This document shows positions 10,171 through 23,365 of a stretch of DNA of 55,000 bases, piece after piece (positions within the stretch are counted from its first letter, which is position 1; every line of letters starts with the position of its first letter). The notes under the pieces were generated by a model, which saw only the letters and a program-made list of their open reading frames with translations, ran no database searches and was not told the DNA's origin. Origin of the DNA: Glandiceps talaboti (Eukaryota; Hemichordata; Enteropneusta; Spengelidae); NCBI RefSeq assembly GCF_964340395.1, contig NC_135554.1, forward strand, positions 16,960,592 to 17,015,591. Reading direction: 5' to 3'. The translations under genes and the position numbers were made by a program.

Positions 10171-13100
10171 AACATTTAAAACAAAAACGTTAAGAAATTA
10201 ATTATCTACTTGACCTTCATGTATTCCCGTTTTCTTTACCTAGCGATGTCTGTACATATTTCATCAAACTATCACAGAAGGGGTATTCTGACCAACCTTT
10301 AGTTTGATTTTGGTCTGAGCAACATTTTTCAAAAATAACAGCAAAAAGGGTAAACCATAATCTTACGACATGTTCTGGGTTTTGGGTTTTAACATTATAT
10401 TGCATTGCTATTCGTACACTACAGATTTATTATGACACGTGTGTTCCATTAAAATGAAAACTGTGGCTTTGTATTTCGAGGAGCATATTACTCAAAATCT
10501 ATCTTTACTCCTTCAAATTTAAATAACGAGACTCAATATCGCTATATTGCCTGCTGTTTTCAAAGATGTAATAACTTACTACTTATAATCTCTCAGCATC
10601 GATGCATGTAATAATCCCGCATAAAAAATTATTGTTTTCATAATTATTTTAAGGCAATTGCTCAGAACTAATGTTACATAATGCAAACGTTGCCATCAGA
10701 TGTGTCCAGTAGCCATTATGTGAGCTTCTATTTTGCTTTGATTTCAGTTCCGACACTCGGAACTATCATCAAGGATAATTTGTTATAGTAGTAGGTCTCA
10801 TCACGAAGTGAATCTAATTTTAGCCGCTTGTCTTGAAGCTCTCTAGTCTTCAGTCAGCGTTATTGAATTCACCCCAAAGGAATATCAAATGTGGTGTTAA
10901 AAGCAATGTTTGGTACATACATGTACATACGAAATGGCCTTATCTCACTGTCCATCATTCGTGTCTCCGTTAAAATGTTTGAAATTATCATTTTAGACGA
11001 GAAGTCGAATGTAAGGTCGCATTTGACTTTCACAAAATGTCAAAATCACTTATAAAATATGGCAACTACAATATACTAGCGATGTACAAGCATGTTAATA
11101 CAATTTACAATGTGTCGATAGTAGCAATGTTTTCGTCAATTCAAGACTAAACATTCCCTAAGATCCGTACAATAATTTTACAGTGTGTCAGCCCTGAGCG
11201 ATAATCGAGTTATGTAATAGCCATTACAAAAACCGGAAAACCCGAAAACAGGCCCTGCATCATCATCATTTCGAAACCTAGCCATCAGATATGTGATTAG
11301 ATCACATCATATGAGAATTCAAACTTGGCTCCATAACATATTACGCAAATACTATACTAACAATTAGACACACTAAGGCAACAGCTGTTGGGGGAGATTT
11401 GAAATCATGTGCAATTTAAGAGCCTATTCACCGAAGGGTAAAGGGTCGCAAGGAAGATCAGCGGGGTTGACGTCATGTAAATCGCTCACACCATGACTAA
11501 ATAATAAAATGCGAATCGGTGGAAATATATACCTTAACGACAATGCGCGCACATCAAAGTGTTGTTTGTATGGATTATTCTGAGACGATTAATGCGTAAT
11601 ATCTACTTAATGTATTGCCAAATATCAAAGGAATGTGCCGACTACATGTGTATTAAATTGTGACATACATTATACTAACAAAGAATCATTTTTTTTACTG
11701 ATTACACCTTTAAACATTTCGACAACAAATGACACATTTTGTTATACTTGAAATGTATCGACTATATTTTGCACACAATGTGATGAAAGAATTTGACACA
11801 CAAAATAGTCACCATGCTCAAATTCACACAGGTGCATTAGACATAGCTGGTTTAGATCCAGATATTACGATGATCATGGTAGTGTTCTCAAATCAAATAA
11901 AGATCGCAATCTACCACACGTTCAATCAGCTTGAAGTTCCTAGATTTTCTCAGTTCAGTTCATTTAACTGTCTAGAAATAGGTTCTCATTTCAGACAACC
12001 TCCACACACGTGATCTAACACGTGATTACTTCCTTCGTCTCGTCTTCAGTAATTAAGAGAATACGCAGTACAGTAGAAGTGGTTAGCCGTTTTTATAGGC
12101 TGATCAGAAGTGTAATAATTATGGCCTTTATTTACATTGAGAAGGCCTGACCTTATTCAACCATTAATAATACTACCCCAAACTCCAACTCGATTTGGCT
12201 AGATGAAAGATGATCAGTATGGGAATATGTAGAGAAAACAAATTTTGAAAAAATAATATCAGAACAAAGTATACTATATAATTATATGTGAATTCATAAT
12301 GACAACAAATGGAGTTCCCACATCACATACGTTACTTTCAAATTACTTTTCATCCAATCCATCAGAAACCATATGATATCCACATGGATAATTTTGATAA
12401 CTAAGTTTATTCCCTGTTGGAGCTTGTTTGCCAGTCATACGGTGACGTACTTCATGACATATTTCCGAGTGTCTGGGGTGCTATAGATACCAACGACGGT
12501 TTGAACACGATCCATTCATTTCCGCCTTTACAGTGAGTACATCAGTAAATTAAATATTTAAGCGACGGACCACGTTCATATTATTATTTTTGAATAATCT
12601 GGCAAAATACGTTCCATGATCACCAAAGCAAAATGATAACTACAATGCAAAAACATTGCAACAATATTGACAGCTTGAATTGATGTACCAGCTGCACAGA
12701 ATTATGACGACCTGGCAATAGATGTCAACGTTTGCATCAATTACATACAACATATTTTTTGTCCGCTTTGCAACGTTTGTACAACGAATTTTATATTCTA
12801 ATAACATGAATGAAATATCTGATATTTCATCACTGTGACTCATTATTAGAACAGTGGTTGCAATCCACAGTCATGTATAATAATGTGGTAATAATATATT
12901 TATTGATTAGAGTAATTAATTACCCGTTCATGAAACCATGTTGTTGACAATAAAATCTACCACCGCGGTTGAAATATTGGTATATTAAATACCCTTACAT
13001 TATAATGGACGTTTAATATATGTACCTCTACAGTTTGAGGCTTAAATGTGCCAGGGCCAGATAATACGAAATGTCCATTTGATGTTGATGTTTTCAAACA

Positions 13101-13181
13101 TGTCAGTAATATTTGTCAACATTCATGTTCCAAGGGAAAGCTTGTTATTATTAAGTAACTATACACTCACATAACACACAC
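10171..13181. other. Gene-poor AT-rich stretch
   Basis: Three kilobases without a protein family, RNA gene or intact mobile element that I can recognise. The open frames at 10217-10405 (minus) and 11729-12013 (plus) have no familiar motif and look like chance. Confidence 0.45.
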
Positions 13182-13214
13182 CATACATACATACATACAT
13201 ACATACATACATAC
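13182..13214. repeat. (CATA)n microsatellite
   Basis: About eight CATA units in tandem. Confidence 0.95.
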
Positions 13215-14157
13215 AAGTAAAATCAACAATGACTCCATGCCATTAGCAATTTCACTAGTAAAACACCGCAACAGATATGTCCATTCAGATAAGAATTACA
13301 TATCAGTCATACCTGATTTCTAGTATACTATCTTTTTTTATTTAAGAGATGGGGAAGCCCGTACTGGAAAACCACATATACTACACAGACAACATAATTC
13401 TTAGTTTCAATTAATTACATTCGTCTAATCAAAGATCATCATACGTGGGATAACAGAAGCCTTGGGTCGAAATTAGAACATGCTAACTAATTTAAACAAA
13501 AAAACGTTTAGCGATAGGCATGATAGGTGAAGTAGAGACACGCTAATGAAAAACTGAGAGATAACAGTTTCACGAAACTAATGGGTTTTAGACCTAATAG
13601 ATAGTACTCACTGATACAATATTCGTTACTTTTGTGATCGAACATCAGAAAATAATAAAATTGAACATGTTGATAAAGCTTTTATTATTCGAGAAAAGAT
13701 GTTGTGAAAGTTTAGTAACTTGTATTCAAATATCCAGTACTTTACTCAACTGCCTGAATAACATCTGCGTTGTATCTCAATATATATATTTCAATACTAC
13801 ACATTACATCGCCGATCTCATAATGTTTGAAACGTTTGATTAAACATTATTGTAGAAGTAACTGCAATTGTAAAAAAAAACCACCCTATAAAATGTGTCA
13901 GCTGGTATGTCAACAGAATGTTCAGTGCACTAGAAACACCGCTCATCCTGCTTGTCGACAACAGTCGATATGCACTACGACATCTATTTTTTGTTTGATA
14001 CCTCGATGATTATGTACCCACTCCTTATGGTGTTCATTATGGTTGTACATACACGAATTGTAATCAATCAACAGTATGCTAGGCACATGTTTTGGCATAG
14101 CTAAAAAAATTAATTTCAATCAAAACAATCTATTGCGCCTATGAGCCACTATTTTCC
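13215..14157. other. No gene recognised
   Basis: AT-rich sequence with short open frames and no recognisable motif. Confidence 0.5.
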
Positions 14158-14625
14158 GAACATAAGCAAACAAAATAACCTAATACATCATACAAAAGAG
14201 TCAAACATAGGTGCCAAAATTTTCCGGCTTCAGGTCTTGGAGCATAACATAACAAAACAATTCAAAGAGTCAAACATAAATGCCATGATTTCCCATCTTC
14301 ATGTGATGGAACATAACTAAGCAAAATAACAGAACATGTCTAGTACATAGCTTAAAATATAGGTACCACAATGATCCAGCTTCACGTGCTGGAACATAAC
14401 TCAGCGGGAAAAAAACAAGCGTCAAAACATTGGTGCCACGATTATCCATCCAGCATCACATGTTGGAACATTACCAAGCAAAATAGCATAATATGCCTAC
14501 ATAGAATAAAACATACGTGCTACAATTTTCAAGTTTCTCGTTTTGAACATAACAAAACAAGATAACATAATACGTCTACATAGAGCCAAAATATTGGTGC
14601 CATAATAATCCAGCTTCTTGTGTTC
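14158..14625. repeat. Degenerate minisatellite, about 77-bp unit
   Basis: Six diverged copies of a unit that starts near GAACATAAC and includes CAAAATAACATAATAC, then GAGTCAAACATA, GGTGCCA and a CCAGCTTCA-CGTG-TGGA block. Copy starts fall near 14158, 14240, 14309, 14392, 14466 and 14545, so spacing ranges from 69 to 83 bp. The copies differ by many substitutions and small indels, so the array is old. Confidence 0.8.
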
Positions 14626-15350
14626 ATGTGTCCTTATCACGTCCGTGCAAGGTCTCGTCACTGATTTTTTCGTGCTTTGGGATATCTTACTAATGGAAGG
14701 TCTAAGTAAAGTATAGATTGAGAAAGTTCTACTGTTATAAAATGTAACAGGAAAATGACTTTTTGTGAAATAGAGAGGAACTGAAATACAACATGTTTGT
14801 TTTGATTTGGAAACACACTGAATTACGATACAAGATCAGGACTTTGGTTAAATATTATTATACAAAAACACACAACGATGGATGCAAAAATAGCCATATT
14901 AAATCCATGACGCCGGGGGTTGGGTCTGTGGGAGTTTTTGTTAATATTGTGTTTCAATTCACGATACTTAAATGAATATGAAAATCAATAACAACTGAAC
15001 AATTCAGGAGCTCTGCTGGATCAATATGAATGGAATATTAAATGAAGTTTGTTAAGAAAAGCAAATAAATCGCCTTTCATAAAAAGTACACACTCGTTCC
15101 ACAGTTTGATACCTGACGAGTTATTAGATATTGTACATGAATATGAATGCATACTTCAATTTCAGATATACAAAAGAAGCCAGCACGATCAAATTACAAA
15201 CGATGGAATAAACGGAAAAGTAGAAACAGTAATCATAACTTAAAGCGGCACAAGCTGTGTTTATAAGCTATTTAACTCGACTGAAAAGTAACAGAAAAAC
15301 AACAATACTAGTATAATGTTCATGTCAATGTTTATGTATGCCTTCAATGG
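14626..15350. other. No gene recognised, upstream of LINE fragment
   Basis: I looked here for more of the LINE whose C-terminus follows at 15.35 kb. The open frame at 15049-15243 shows no reverse-transcriptase or endonuclease motif, so the copy appears 5' truncated. Confidence 0.45.
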
Positions 15351-15353
15351 TAC

Positions 15354-15632
15354 TAATATCGTATATCCTTTTTGGGGATCCAACACAAAGACAGGCTATA
15401 TCCAGTGTGCCTGGATAGCATTGAAGATGAGAAACACTTTATATTTATTTGTCCTCTTTATGAAGAACTCAGAGAAAAGTATATTCCCGCAATCTATATA
15501 GACAAACCATTATCGGATTATACATTTTTGAGGTTTATGAACAATCAAAATCCTACAGTTATAAGAAACTGTGCAAGATATTTATTTTATGCTTTTGAAA
15601 AAAGAACACTATATTTACAAGACGTTGAATAA
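15354..15632 (+). pseudogene. LINE ORF2 C-terminal fragment
   Basis: The frame reads YRISFLGIQHKDRLYPVCLD, then EDEKHFIFICPLYEELREKY, and ends ARYLFYAFEKRTLYL before TAA. This is the cysteine-containing C-terminal tail of animal non-LTR retrotransposon polyproteins, whose members show R..C..C...EDE.HFL..CPLY..LR.KY and end L...AF..R. The first part (LGIQHKDRLYPVC) corresponds to the family's LGIEIGRY...R.C..C, with one cysteine lost. No ATG belongs to it. A stop lies just upstream at about 15349 and no reverse transcriptase is present, so the copy is 5' truncated, as is typical of LINEs inserted by target-primed reverse transcription. Assignment is from recalled motifs. The exact clade is not determined. 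Confidence 0.75.
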
Positions 15633-15811
15633 GAACAAAAAATGTTCTTAATTTTCGTATTATATTCTTTGAATCTCCCATATTATGTTTTGTATTATAT
15701 ACTAGCTGTACCTTTGACGTTAGACGTTATCTTGATTTCTCTTTTTTTCGAGACTGTACAGTGGGCCAGTGGCCAAAGTACTCATTGATTAATAAACTTT
15801 ATTACATTATA
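15633..15811 (+). mobile_element. LINE 3' UTR/tail
   Basis: Directly follows the ORF2 fragment and ends GTGGCCAAAGTACTCATTGATT then AATAAACTTTATT, the kind of short 3' UTR with an AATAAA-like tail seen in CR1/L2/RTE-type LINEs of marine invertebrates. The precise 3' end and target-site duplication are not resolved. Confidence 0.55.
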
Positions 15812-18503
15812 GGACTCTCATACTTTGCAGACTACATGTTTGTGACATTTCAGATTAAAAATGTTGTTCAAATATCGTATATCCTGGCATTGTTCGCCCC
15901 ACTTCACTGCATAAGAACGACCTCCTCCACATTGTAGTATACGTATGATAAATTGTGTCATCAAATCTTTTATGTACCATTCCCGAGTACTTGGTTTGAA
16001 TTTTGCCAAAACAAGTGGTGGTCAAATATGTTTCCGTAAAAAGAATACTGTAACAACAAACATATTTTAATCCACAACAAAAGTAAGCTCCAAGTCTGAA
16101 CTTGTGCCCCTTTAAAACTCATATTCTTGTTGTATCATATTACAGACCCAGTAATTATACACCACTGCAGTCTTGAACATAATGTTATACTTTGCACAAC
16201 GAGTACTCATATTTAACTTTAATTTAATCTCAGTAGATATCACATATTGTTTGATAACATGTAATCTCACTATGTACAGGTAGGTATATCTTGTACTAAC
16301 AACATATATACGGGTTGGTATGACTAAATCACACACTCTATTTGACCTTAAACTTTCACTCCAGGAAACTATAGGTCTATATATATAAGACATAAACTAT
16401 GATTCCAACTGGTCACGTGCTATTCGAATTAACTTACAAGTTCAAGTCGTGTAATGTATGTACCACCCTATCCGTTTAGATAATTGCATTTTTTCAAATG
16501 TATCGAGCATATGCCGTGGTGCCGAAGGGCACACAGCATATATATATGTATTTCCATTTTCCCTCTCTTACCTATAGCATTGTGACTTTCCATCAAAGTG
16601 ATTTCAATGCAGCCACTTACTACGAATACGTACTGAAATGAGATTTTGATGATAAATTTTGAGTAGAAAAAGATTAATTTCGCTTATGTTTGGATAGTGT
16701 TCATGGCAATTGGTAGAGAAAACCATACAGAAATATCAAATTTGATTATTCATGTTAAAAATTTCAAATCAAAAGGTGGGATTTGTAGAATTGTAACTTA
16801 TTGTCAGACTATTTCCATTTTGAAGCTTACCATACTCTTTCATCTGAAGTACATCTTTGTGAATTTTCTATTCTCATAAAAATCTAAGCACAAGATGGAA
16901 AGTGTGTATGTGTAGATCCGTAGGTAATGCTTCGTTTACTATAAATCTACCTTTGGCATACTTCAAATGTCAACCTTCCTATAACTACAAATACGACATT
17001 ATAAACCTATGGTATATATATATGCGGGACAGAGAAAGTAAATATTAAAATCTGAATTATTATCATTCTGTTTCCGTTTTTCCTCCACTAGTACCAATAT
17101 ACTTAACGACATTGATACTATGTATAAGGAATAATATCGCAAAATTCTGCTTTATACTGTGCCGGTTACAGTGGTAAACATATTTTTTTTAAAGCATTAC
17201 ACACAAAGTGTATGTTCTCAACAGTGTATAGAGCGCATGAATTTAGCTCTAGGATAATTTTCTGAGACTGTTTCCACACCGAAAGTCACTGTGAGCATTT
17301 ATTTTCATAGTATCAATTGCCAGTGCTATTCTGCACTGTACTGACTGTATCAAAGGCAAACCCGCTTTATGAAGAAAACATATCCAATAAGTTCGACGCT
17401 GTAATAGAATTCTAAATCTTTAACTATAAGGTGTGTTCAAGTTGAATGTGTTTTTCATCTTTATCATTTAACCTTACCCATAAAATCTAAACGTAAAGGG
17501 TAGAATTCTTATTCAGTTTAGACATCATTCACTTTATACGTTTATACACATTCACAGTATTTGATATAGTACATACAGATAGTTGCCAATATGGTAATTT
17601 TTCATCTAACATAAACCTGACAGTGTGGTCATTTTGAATAAATGCATATCAATTTAAATGATTGCCCTCTCATTTCCGAATAATTGGCTTCTTGTCGACG
17701 CCTAATTACTGTTTAACCGAGGCAGACTGGCTACAATCTCTTGAGTCGTACGTTATTTCACATCACGACGCATTGTATGCCCATAGCTATATGGAAATCG
17801 TATATAGCATATGCATACATTAAACATACGACGATAAAACACCATTATTAATGCATGTCTGGAATTGGTTAGGTTTATATACACTGTTCCATTATGAAAC
17901 GTCATATTTCAAATTCGCAAACATCCTTTAAATCAATCATGCTAATTTGGCGTCAAATGAACAGAAGAGTATTTTAACAACCTTTTATTTGGTAGCTTTG
18001 ACTGTTAATGACAAATGCATTGATGATATATGTGGGTAACAATTACTTGATTGACACTATGATGCAATTAGATTAAATCAAGTTGTTAACGATGTATACT
18101 TATCACGGTGACAGCAATCTTGTAATGTTTTGTTTCCCTCTGTCACAGACATATAAAGAGTGTCTCTGCACATTACAACAATACTTCTAAATAATGTAGA
18201 AAGCTATATTCTGGCTATCCTCAAGTAGTATTCATGATCAAACTTAATAAGATTTTGACGTCAATGAAATTCTACTTTGTTACATTCCATCTACTTGATT
18301 AAAAGAAAAATAACCCGCTCCTACATTTTTCAAGTTCTGCTCACACCGTTAGGTCGAATACGTATTCCGCTGGTTTGTGAATTGACTCTAGCGCCTCGAT
18401 GACTGCACTCAACGCTAACGCGATTTCACTGTTTTTCGCACGTAGGAACATTTTCATTTTGTTCATGAAACTTATGATACAAAATATGACAGCTGTCACT
18501 TAC
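15812..18503. other. No gene recognised
   Basis: AT-rich sequence. The 93-codon minus frame at 16112-16393 and others are unsupported by motif. A 14-bp imperfect hairpin lies at 16509-16541. Confidence 0.45.
16509..16541. other. Imperfect hairpin
   Basis: ATATGCCGTGGTGCC and GGCACACAGCATAT can pair over about 14 bp with one mismatch and one bulged G around a GAAG loop. The stem is too short for a standard animal pre-miRNA. No expression evidence exists. Confidence 0.3.
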
Positions 18504-18750
18504 CATTCATTAGAAATCCTTCGGATGCCAGAAAACACTCACGGCTCCCCGACAGTAGTTAATAATGCGGTATGAGTTTCTTAGGTCCAAAACACACTTG
18601 CATTGACCCTAATGGAATGTTGACTCGCGACATACGTAAACGCAAATGCCTCGGTAAAAAGCTTCGAATCCTTTATACATGGTTCTCGTAGCCGTTACGC
18701 CAATACAGTGTTTGCAGCCGTTGCCAGGAAACAGTCACATGGCAACACTG
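18504..18750 (-). promoter_or_regulatory. Candidate promoter plus first exon (minus strand)
   Basis: Read on the minus strand, an X-box-like pair of half sites (GTTGCCATGTG and GTTTCCTGGCAAC, 18746-18720) and a reverse CCAAT near 18700 are followed by TATAAAG at 18677-18671. About 170 nt further on is a near-consensus splice donor, ATGAATG|GTAAGT, with the last exon base at 18504. The segment is noticeably richer in GC and CpG than its neighbours. Together these look like a core promoter and a first exon of about 140 nt that is mostly non-coding. The only downstream acceptor I can justify on the same strand is that of the GPCR at 6564, which would make a 12-kb first intron. This link is inference. 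The donor phase places an ATG right at the exon end, so another gene is possible. Confidence 0.35.
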
Positions 18751-21700
18751 ATGTGTGGTGTACATGATTATAGTGTGGGGTGTGTGGATGAATAAGCTAG
18801 CTGTGGACCTTGCAAACTACTTTATCAACTAAATTAATATGCAGTCGGAGGATGACTCTAATTGAATGCTAGTTAAGTATCTTCCTGAAGAAACATGTTA
18901 GTTCTGTTTTGATTCTGAATAGTCAATGAAACCGCAATGCTGAAATGTTCCCAGCTATTAAGCAATGAAACGCGTAATTCTAAAGCCGATGTTAATCAAA
19001 CATATTAAACAAATCTTCAATCAATGCTAGCTTTTGATTAACTCGATAGTTATTACTGAAGTTACTACCGTAGATTGGCTTTATGTCTTCAATTGCGTAA
19101 ATTGTGTATGTTTAAAATCATATCAAACTCGATAATTATTTTCTCCTTTACAGGGTGTTTTACAAATCATGGTGAAATATTTGTATAAGATTACTTAACT
19201 TCCAAGTGTCTCTAATATACAAAATTAATGAACTGTTACATCCTTCTTTACGTCATTGCTACGGATTAATACACTGAACCATGTACGTTTCGCCCTCTCA
19301 TAAGAAAAAAAATTGTATTCAGGTATTTACTGTACATATTTAACAATTAGAGCTCAACACCACGATGGAACGCCACTGACGTCGAATATTGTAATACTGT
19401 GTGAATAGTCAACAATGCTGAGTTACACATGAAATAGGGAAGCTAACAACACACGCCATAAATTGTAACACTTGAAATCTAGACCAATTAGTCGCGAGAA
19501 TAGTCAATGTAAAATCACGGCTGATAAATCCATCGAAGATAAGTATAATGAGAGATTAGGTTCATTACCAGTAGGTTTCACAACTTACAACTTTATGACT
19601 ACAGCACTGTCGGTAGTAAATATGACACTGTATACTAATTCAACGTTCGATAATTTCCACCACATATCATAATTGTTAACGCGGTGATTGTTAAACCGTA
19701 ACAAAACTTTTTAACCAAACTGTCACTATCTAATAGAATTAGAGACAAAGTACGTTTGTGATTAAACTATGTCCCTGCTTTCGGGAAAAACAACTTACCA
19801 AAGAATATGCTTCCTTCAACACCGAATATAATTGTATCAGAATGTGCCAACAAGACATCGGAACTATACTATGCTGTTCATCAGTATAACTAAAGAATGC
19901 GGTTCAATCAATTTTACACTGCAGTGTAAGCAAGTCATACTGTTTTTTTTTTCCAAATAAAATACTAAATTAAATTTCTTATATTAATGCTATTGTTGGT
20001 GGGTGCAGTGTACCGATATTCTGTATCATTCACCAGACATTGATTTCGTTTTCTTGCGTCGAGCAAGTGATTTCACTTATCCCTGACAAAGTACCAATCT
20101 AACACATGCAGTCGTGTCGGCAAATGTTATTACTTATCGAGATCAACGAACAAATGTTGATAATGAGTTGGTCTATACATATATGCATTTCCTGACTTGT
20201 CGACAGCTTAAAGTACACTTCATTGCCTTCTATTCATGACAAGGTAAAAGGGAGCAAGTTATAATGAAAGATGCCATAGATTCTCTTATTCTTCCATAGA
20301 TGAATCATTCAGAAGGTATTCTTCCGAAATGAACTAATACTGATATTAGGTAAAAGGATGTACAACATGGCGCGCTAGCTACTAACACCATGACTCCCTT
20401 TGTGGTGGTGATTTGATCACATTCAAGGGATAAGTGACAACAGAACACAGCCAAGTATTTAAGATAAGAACGAGATCAATAGTTCAAAGTAGGAATATAG
20501 ACTAAATTCAATTCATATTTTTAGGCCTCAGCACTTCCCTTCTAACTAAATTGACCAAAATCGAAAACTGTTTCAGACAGCATATCAATTTCAAATCTGT
20601 CTAGGAGTATGTATTTCTATGAATGCAAAGTCAGTATGTAGTGAGGAAAAATGGCTCTTTTATTGACACTTTATTGTATTTTAGTGATTCCATTTCTCGA
20701 AGTGAAGACATTTCTTTTAGAAAATATTTGTATAAAATGTAAGTAAACGCTGTCTGAATATGAAACTCGAGCTTGACGGAATTAAGCCTTCGGCTGCGAC
20801 ACATATTACAAAATCGTTATCCTTCATCGACATTTTAATGATTGAATTAAATACAAATTAAAGTACCTGTGCATACATCAGACTCATACAAAAAGAAAAG
20901 TCGTGTATTTACCAGTTTTGAAAGTGCATAGAAATACGAAAATATCACTGTAGCATAGAATGGCAGGAACAAGTCATTGTGAATAGTTGAGAGAGAAAAA
21001 AGTTTGATACAACAGGTGTGATCTGAGTTTTTGATCAAATAGTGAATAACACGGACATTGAAGATGGTCGAACTATTACATTTGCTCTGTCTTAAAGTGT
21101 GAATTACGTTTGTTCTAAAATATATTGTTATAGAATGTACAGAAACGAGCTAAAGACATAATTGTAGATTTGCATGATTACTTGTATTTATAGTCTTTAG
21201 TGCACTCTAGTTCATTTGTACCAGGTTCATTAATGATAATGTTTGGACTATTTCCATATTTTGCATTATTTTCTTTAGCACTCGTGTTGGGCATTTTAAG
21301 TTTAGTTTAGAAGACATCAGGAGAACTAAAAACGAGACCCAATTATACTTTAGTTATTGTGAGAGTAATTTCCTCCCTCCCGTATCGCCATTGAGAGTAA
21401 GTGGTTGCATTATATTTCCTTAATATGAGTAATTATGATATTTCAACTTCTGAATCAGTAGAAACTTATTTGACAAAAGCCGAATATTCAATATGATTAC
21501 ATATTTCAACACTGTGAATCAATTTTGACGACAAAAATCCAATCGGTTATTATAAGGAAGTGTTATTTATCATAGGAAAATCAACGAGCCTTAACAATCT
21601 GTCTAAGATACAAAACAAGCTGGGTTTAATTTGTATAGAACTTCATATCACAACATAATATAAACTATACAATATGTTGCAAGTATACTTCCATTCCCCT

Positions 21701-22734
21701 CATTTTGGTTTGATACGTGACATGTTACTATTCTAGGAGTAAAAATGAGTATGTGTAATGGTTATGACTACAGGACAAGCAAACTGATTTAATGAATGTT
21801 CTAATATGTATACTTACACGAGTATTAGCACAACTTGAGGGCCGTTGGCATACGTGCAATCATTTCCTGGCTACTCGCATGGTCACGATTTCCAAAACGT
21901 TGCTGGTTTTCTTTTTCGGAACATAAGCTTACTGATTGGACTATATCAATACATGCAACATAGGAAGGTAATCTTTACGCAAATCGTTCCTTGAATCGTT
22001 TCATAATTCATAACTTGAATCATAATTTTCTAATATCTAACTGCGGGGTGTTGTATAACCTTTATCAGTGTTAAATACTGAATGAAGAAATTGTCAAGTT
22101 AATAACGGAAAAACGAGGTTACTAAGAGGACACACCTCATCGTTAGTAACTTGAGGCAGTCTGTTGCCTATAATTGCTTCGGATGATGTACGTTATATGG
22201 TTATACCTTCCAGCGACCATATCAATGTTCGTTTCCTAATCTACAGACAATTACGAGTATTCGAGTATATGCTAATAATCCCTCAATACTATGTGAAGTC
22301 AAGTTTTGATTTTAAGTATATTGAATTTGCCTAAGCATGCTAAGTCCACCGTCAACTTGAAGCCACATGTATATCTTTACATTGGATATAAGATAACTAA
22401 TTCCAAATTAATGAATGTATACCATAGGTTTACCTTTCTTGTGTTTTTGGAACATCGCCTTCAGTGTATTATTTAACAACGATTAGTAAGTACCCATCGT
22501 AAGCCAATAAAGTTAAGTCAGAAACATCGTCTTGTTACATTGTAATGTATCTAACATGTAGTAGTTGTTCTAATATTTTTTTTAACAAATTCAAAATCGT
22601 AAGATATGCTATTATGTATTCCTCTATCATATCATTCATAGACTCACGGTTTGAACTGTATGGAAATAGACATAGTCACACTTCAGTTTATCGAGAATTC
22701 GTGACACAAATTGGTATTAACACTTCCTCAGCGT
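18751..22734. other. Gene-poor AT-rich stretch
   Basis: Four kilobases with no protein family, RNA gene or transposon end that I can recognise. Open frames are at most about 66 codons. A nested hairpin occurs at 22118-22150. Confidence 0.45.
22118..22150. other. Nested hairpin
   Basis: GTTACTAA and TTAGTAAC form a perfect 8-bp outer stem. Inside, GAGG and CCTC form a 4-bp stem with an ACACA loop and an ATCG bulge on one side. It may be functional RNA, a protein site or chance. Confidence 0.35.
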
Positions 22735-22736
22735 CA

Positions 22737-22833
22737 CACATACACACACACACATACATACATACATACATATATATATATACACACACACATACATACA
22801 TACATACATACATACATACATACATACACACAT

Positions 22834-22893
<60 letters not shown>
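22737..22893. repeat. Compound (CA)/(CATA)/(TA)n microsatellite
   Basis: CA, CATA and TA tracts in succession. The TA part on the right abuts the 3' tail of the tRNA-like element at 22907-22984, which is oriented so that its tail runs into this array. Confidence 0.95.
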
Positions 22894-22906
22894 TGAGAAA
22901 AGAAAA

Positions 22907-22984
22907 GTGACAGGTGTAGGATTCGAACCCACGTCCCCTGAATATTAACCAGAGTGCTCTAGACAGCTGAACAAACGCTGTCAC
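22907..22984 (-). mobile_element. tRNA-like SINE head
   Basis: On the minus strand this 78-nt segment folds as a cloverleaf-like structure. GTGACAG and CTGTCAC make a perfect 7-bp acceptor stem. GTTC...GAGC makes a D arm with an A-box-like TTCAGCTGTCTAGAG. CTCTG/CAGGG is the anticodon stem with an oversized 9-nt loop. GTGGG-TTCGAAT-CCTAC is a perfect T arm containing the B box GGTTCGAATCC. Extra nucleotides next to the acceptor stem and the large anticodon loop argue against a working tRNA. It is followed by CTTTTCTTTTCTC and then (TA)n. A second, truncated copy lies at 23103-23152, which supports a repeat family. Confidence 0.6.
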
Positions 22985-23102
22985 TAACTTAAGAATTAAT
23001 AATAATGCAATGAGGATCTATACGTGATGCTACGGCTTTTTATACATTAAATACCAAATAACTTAGAAACAAATGAAACTCACCCAAATCTAGGAAAGAA
23101 AA

Positions 23103-23152
23103 TTGACACGTGCAGAATTTGAACCCACGACCCCTGAACACTAGCCAGAGTG
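23103..23152 (-). mobile_element. tRNA-like SINE, truncated copy
   Basis: The minus strand reads CACTCTGGCTAGTGTTCAGG, then GGTCGTGGGTTCAAATTCTG and CACGTGTCAATTTTCTTT, aligning with the 3' two thirds of the element at 22907-22984. The 5' portion (acceptor and D arm) is replaced by TA sequence and the palindrome that starts at 23164. The B box has decayed (GGTTCAAATTC). Confidence 0.55.
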
Positions 23153-23163
23153 ATATATATATG

Positions 23164-23365
<202 letters not shown>

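Noticed and set aside
22907-22984. Functional tRNA gene
   Set aside because: Anticodon loop of 9 nt, extra bases between acceptor and D arm, and a second related copy with a SINE-like tail. A SINE is a better explanation.
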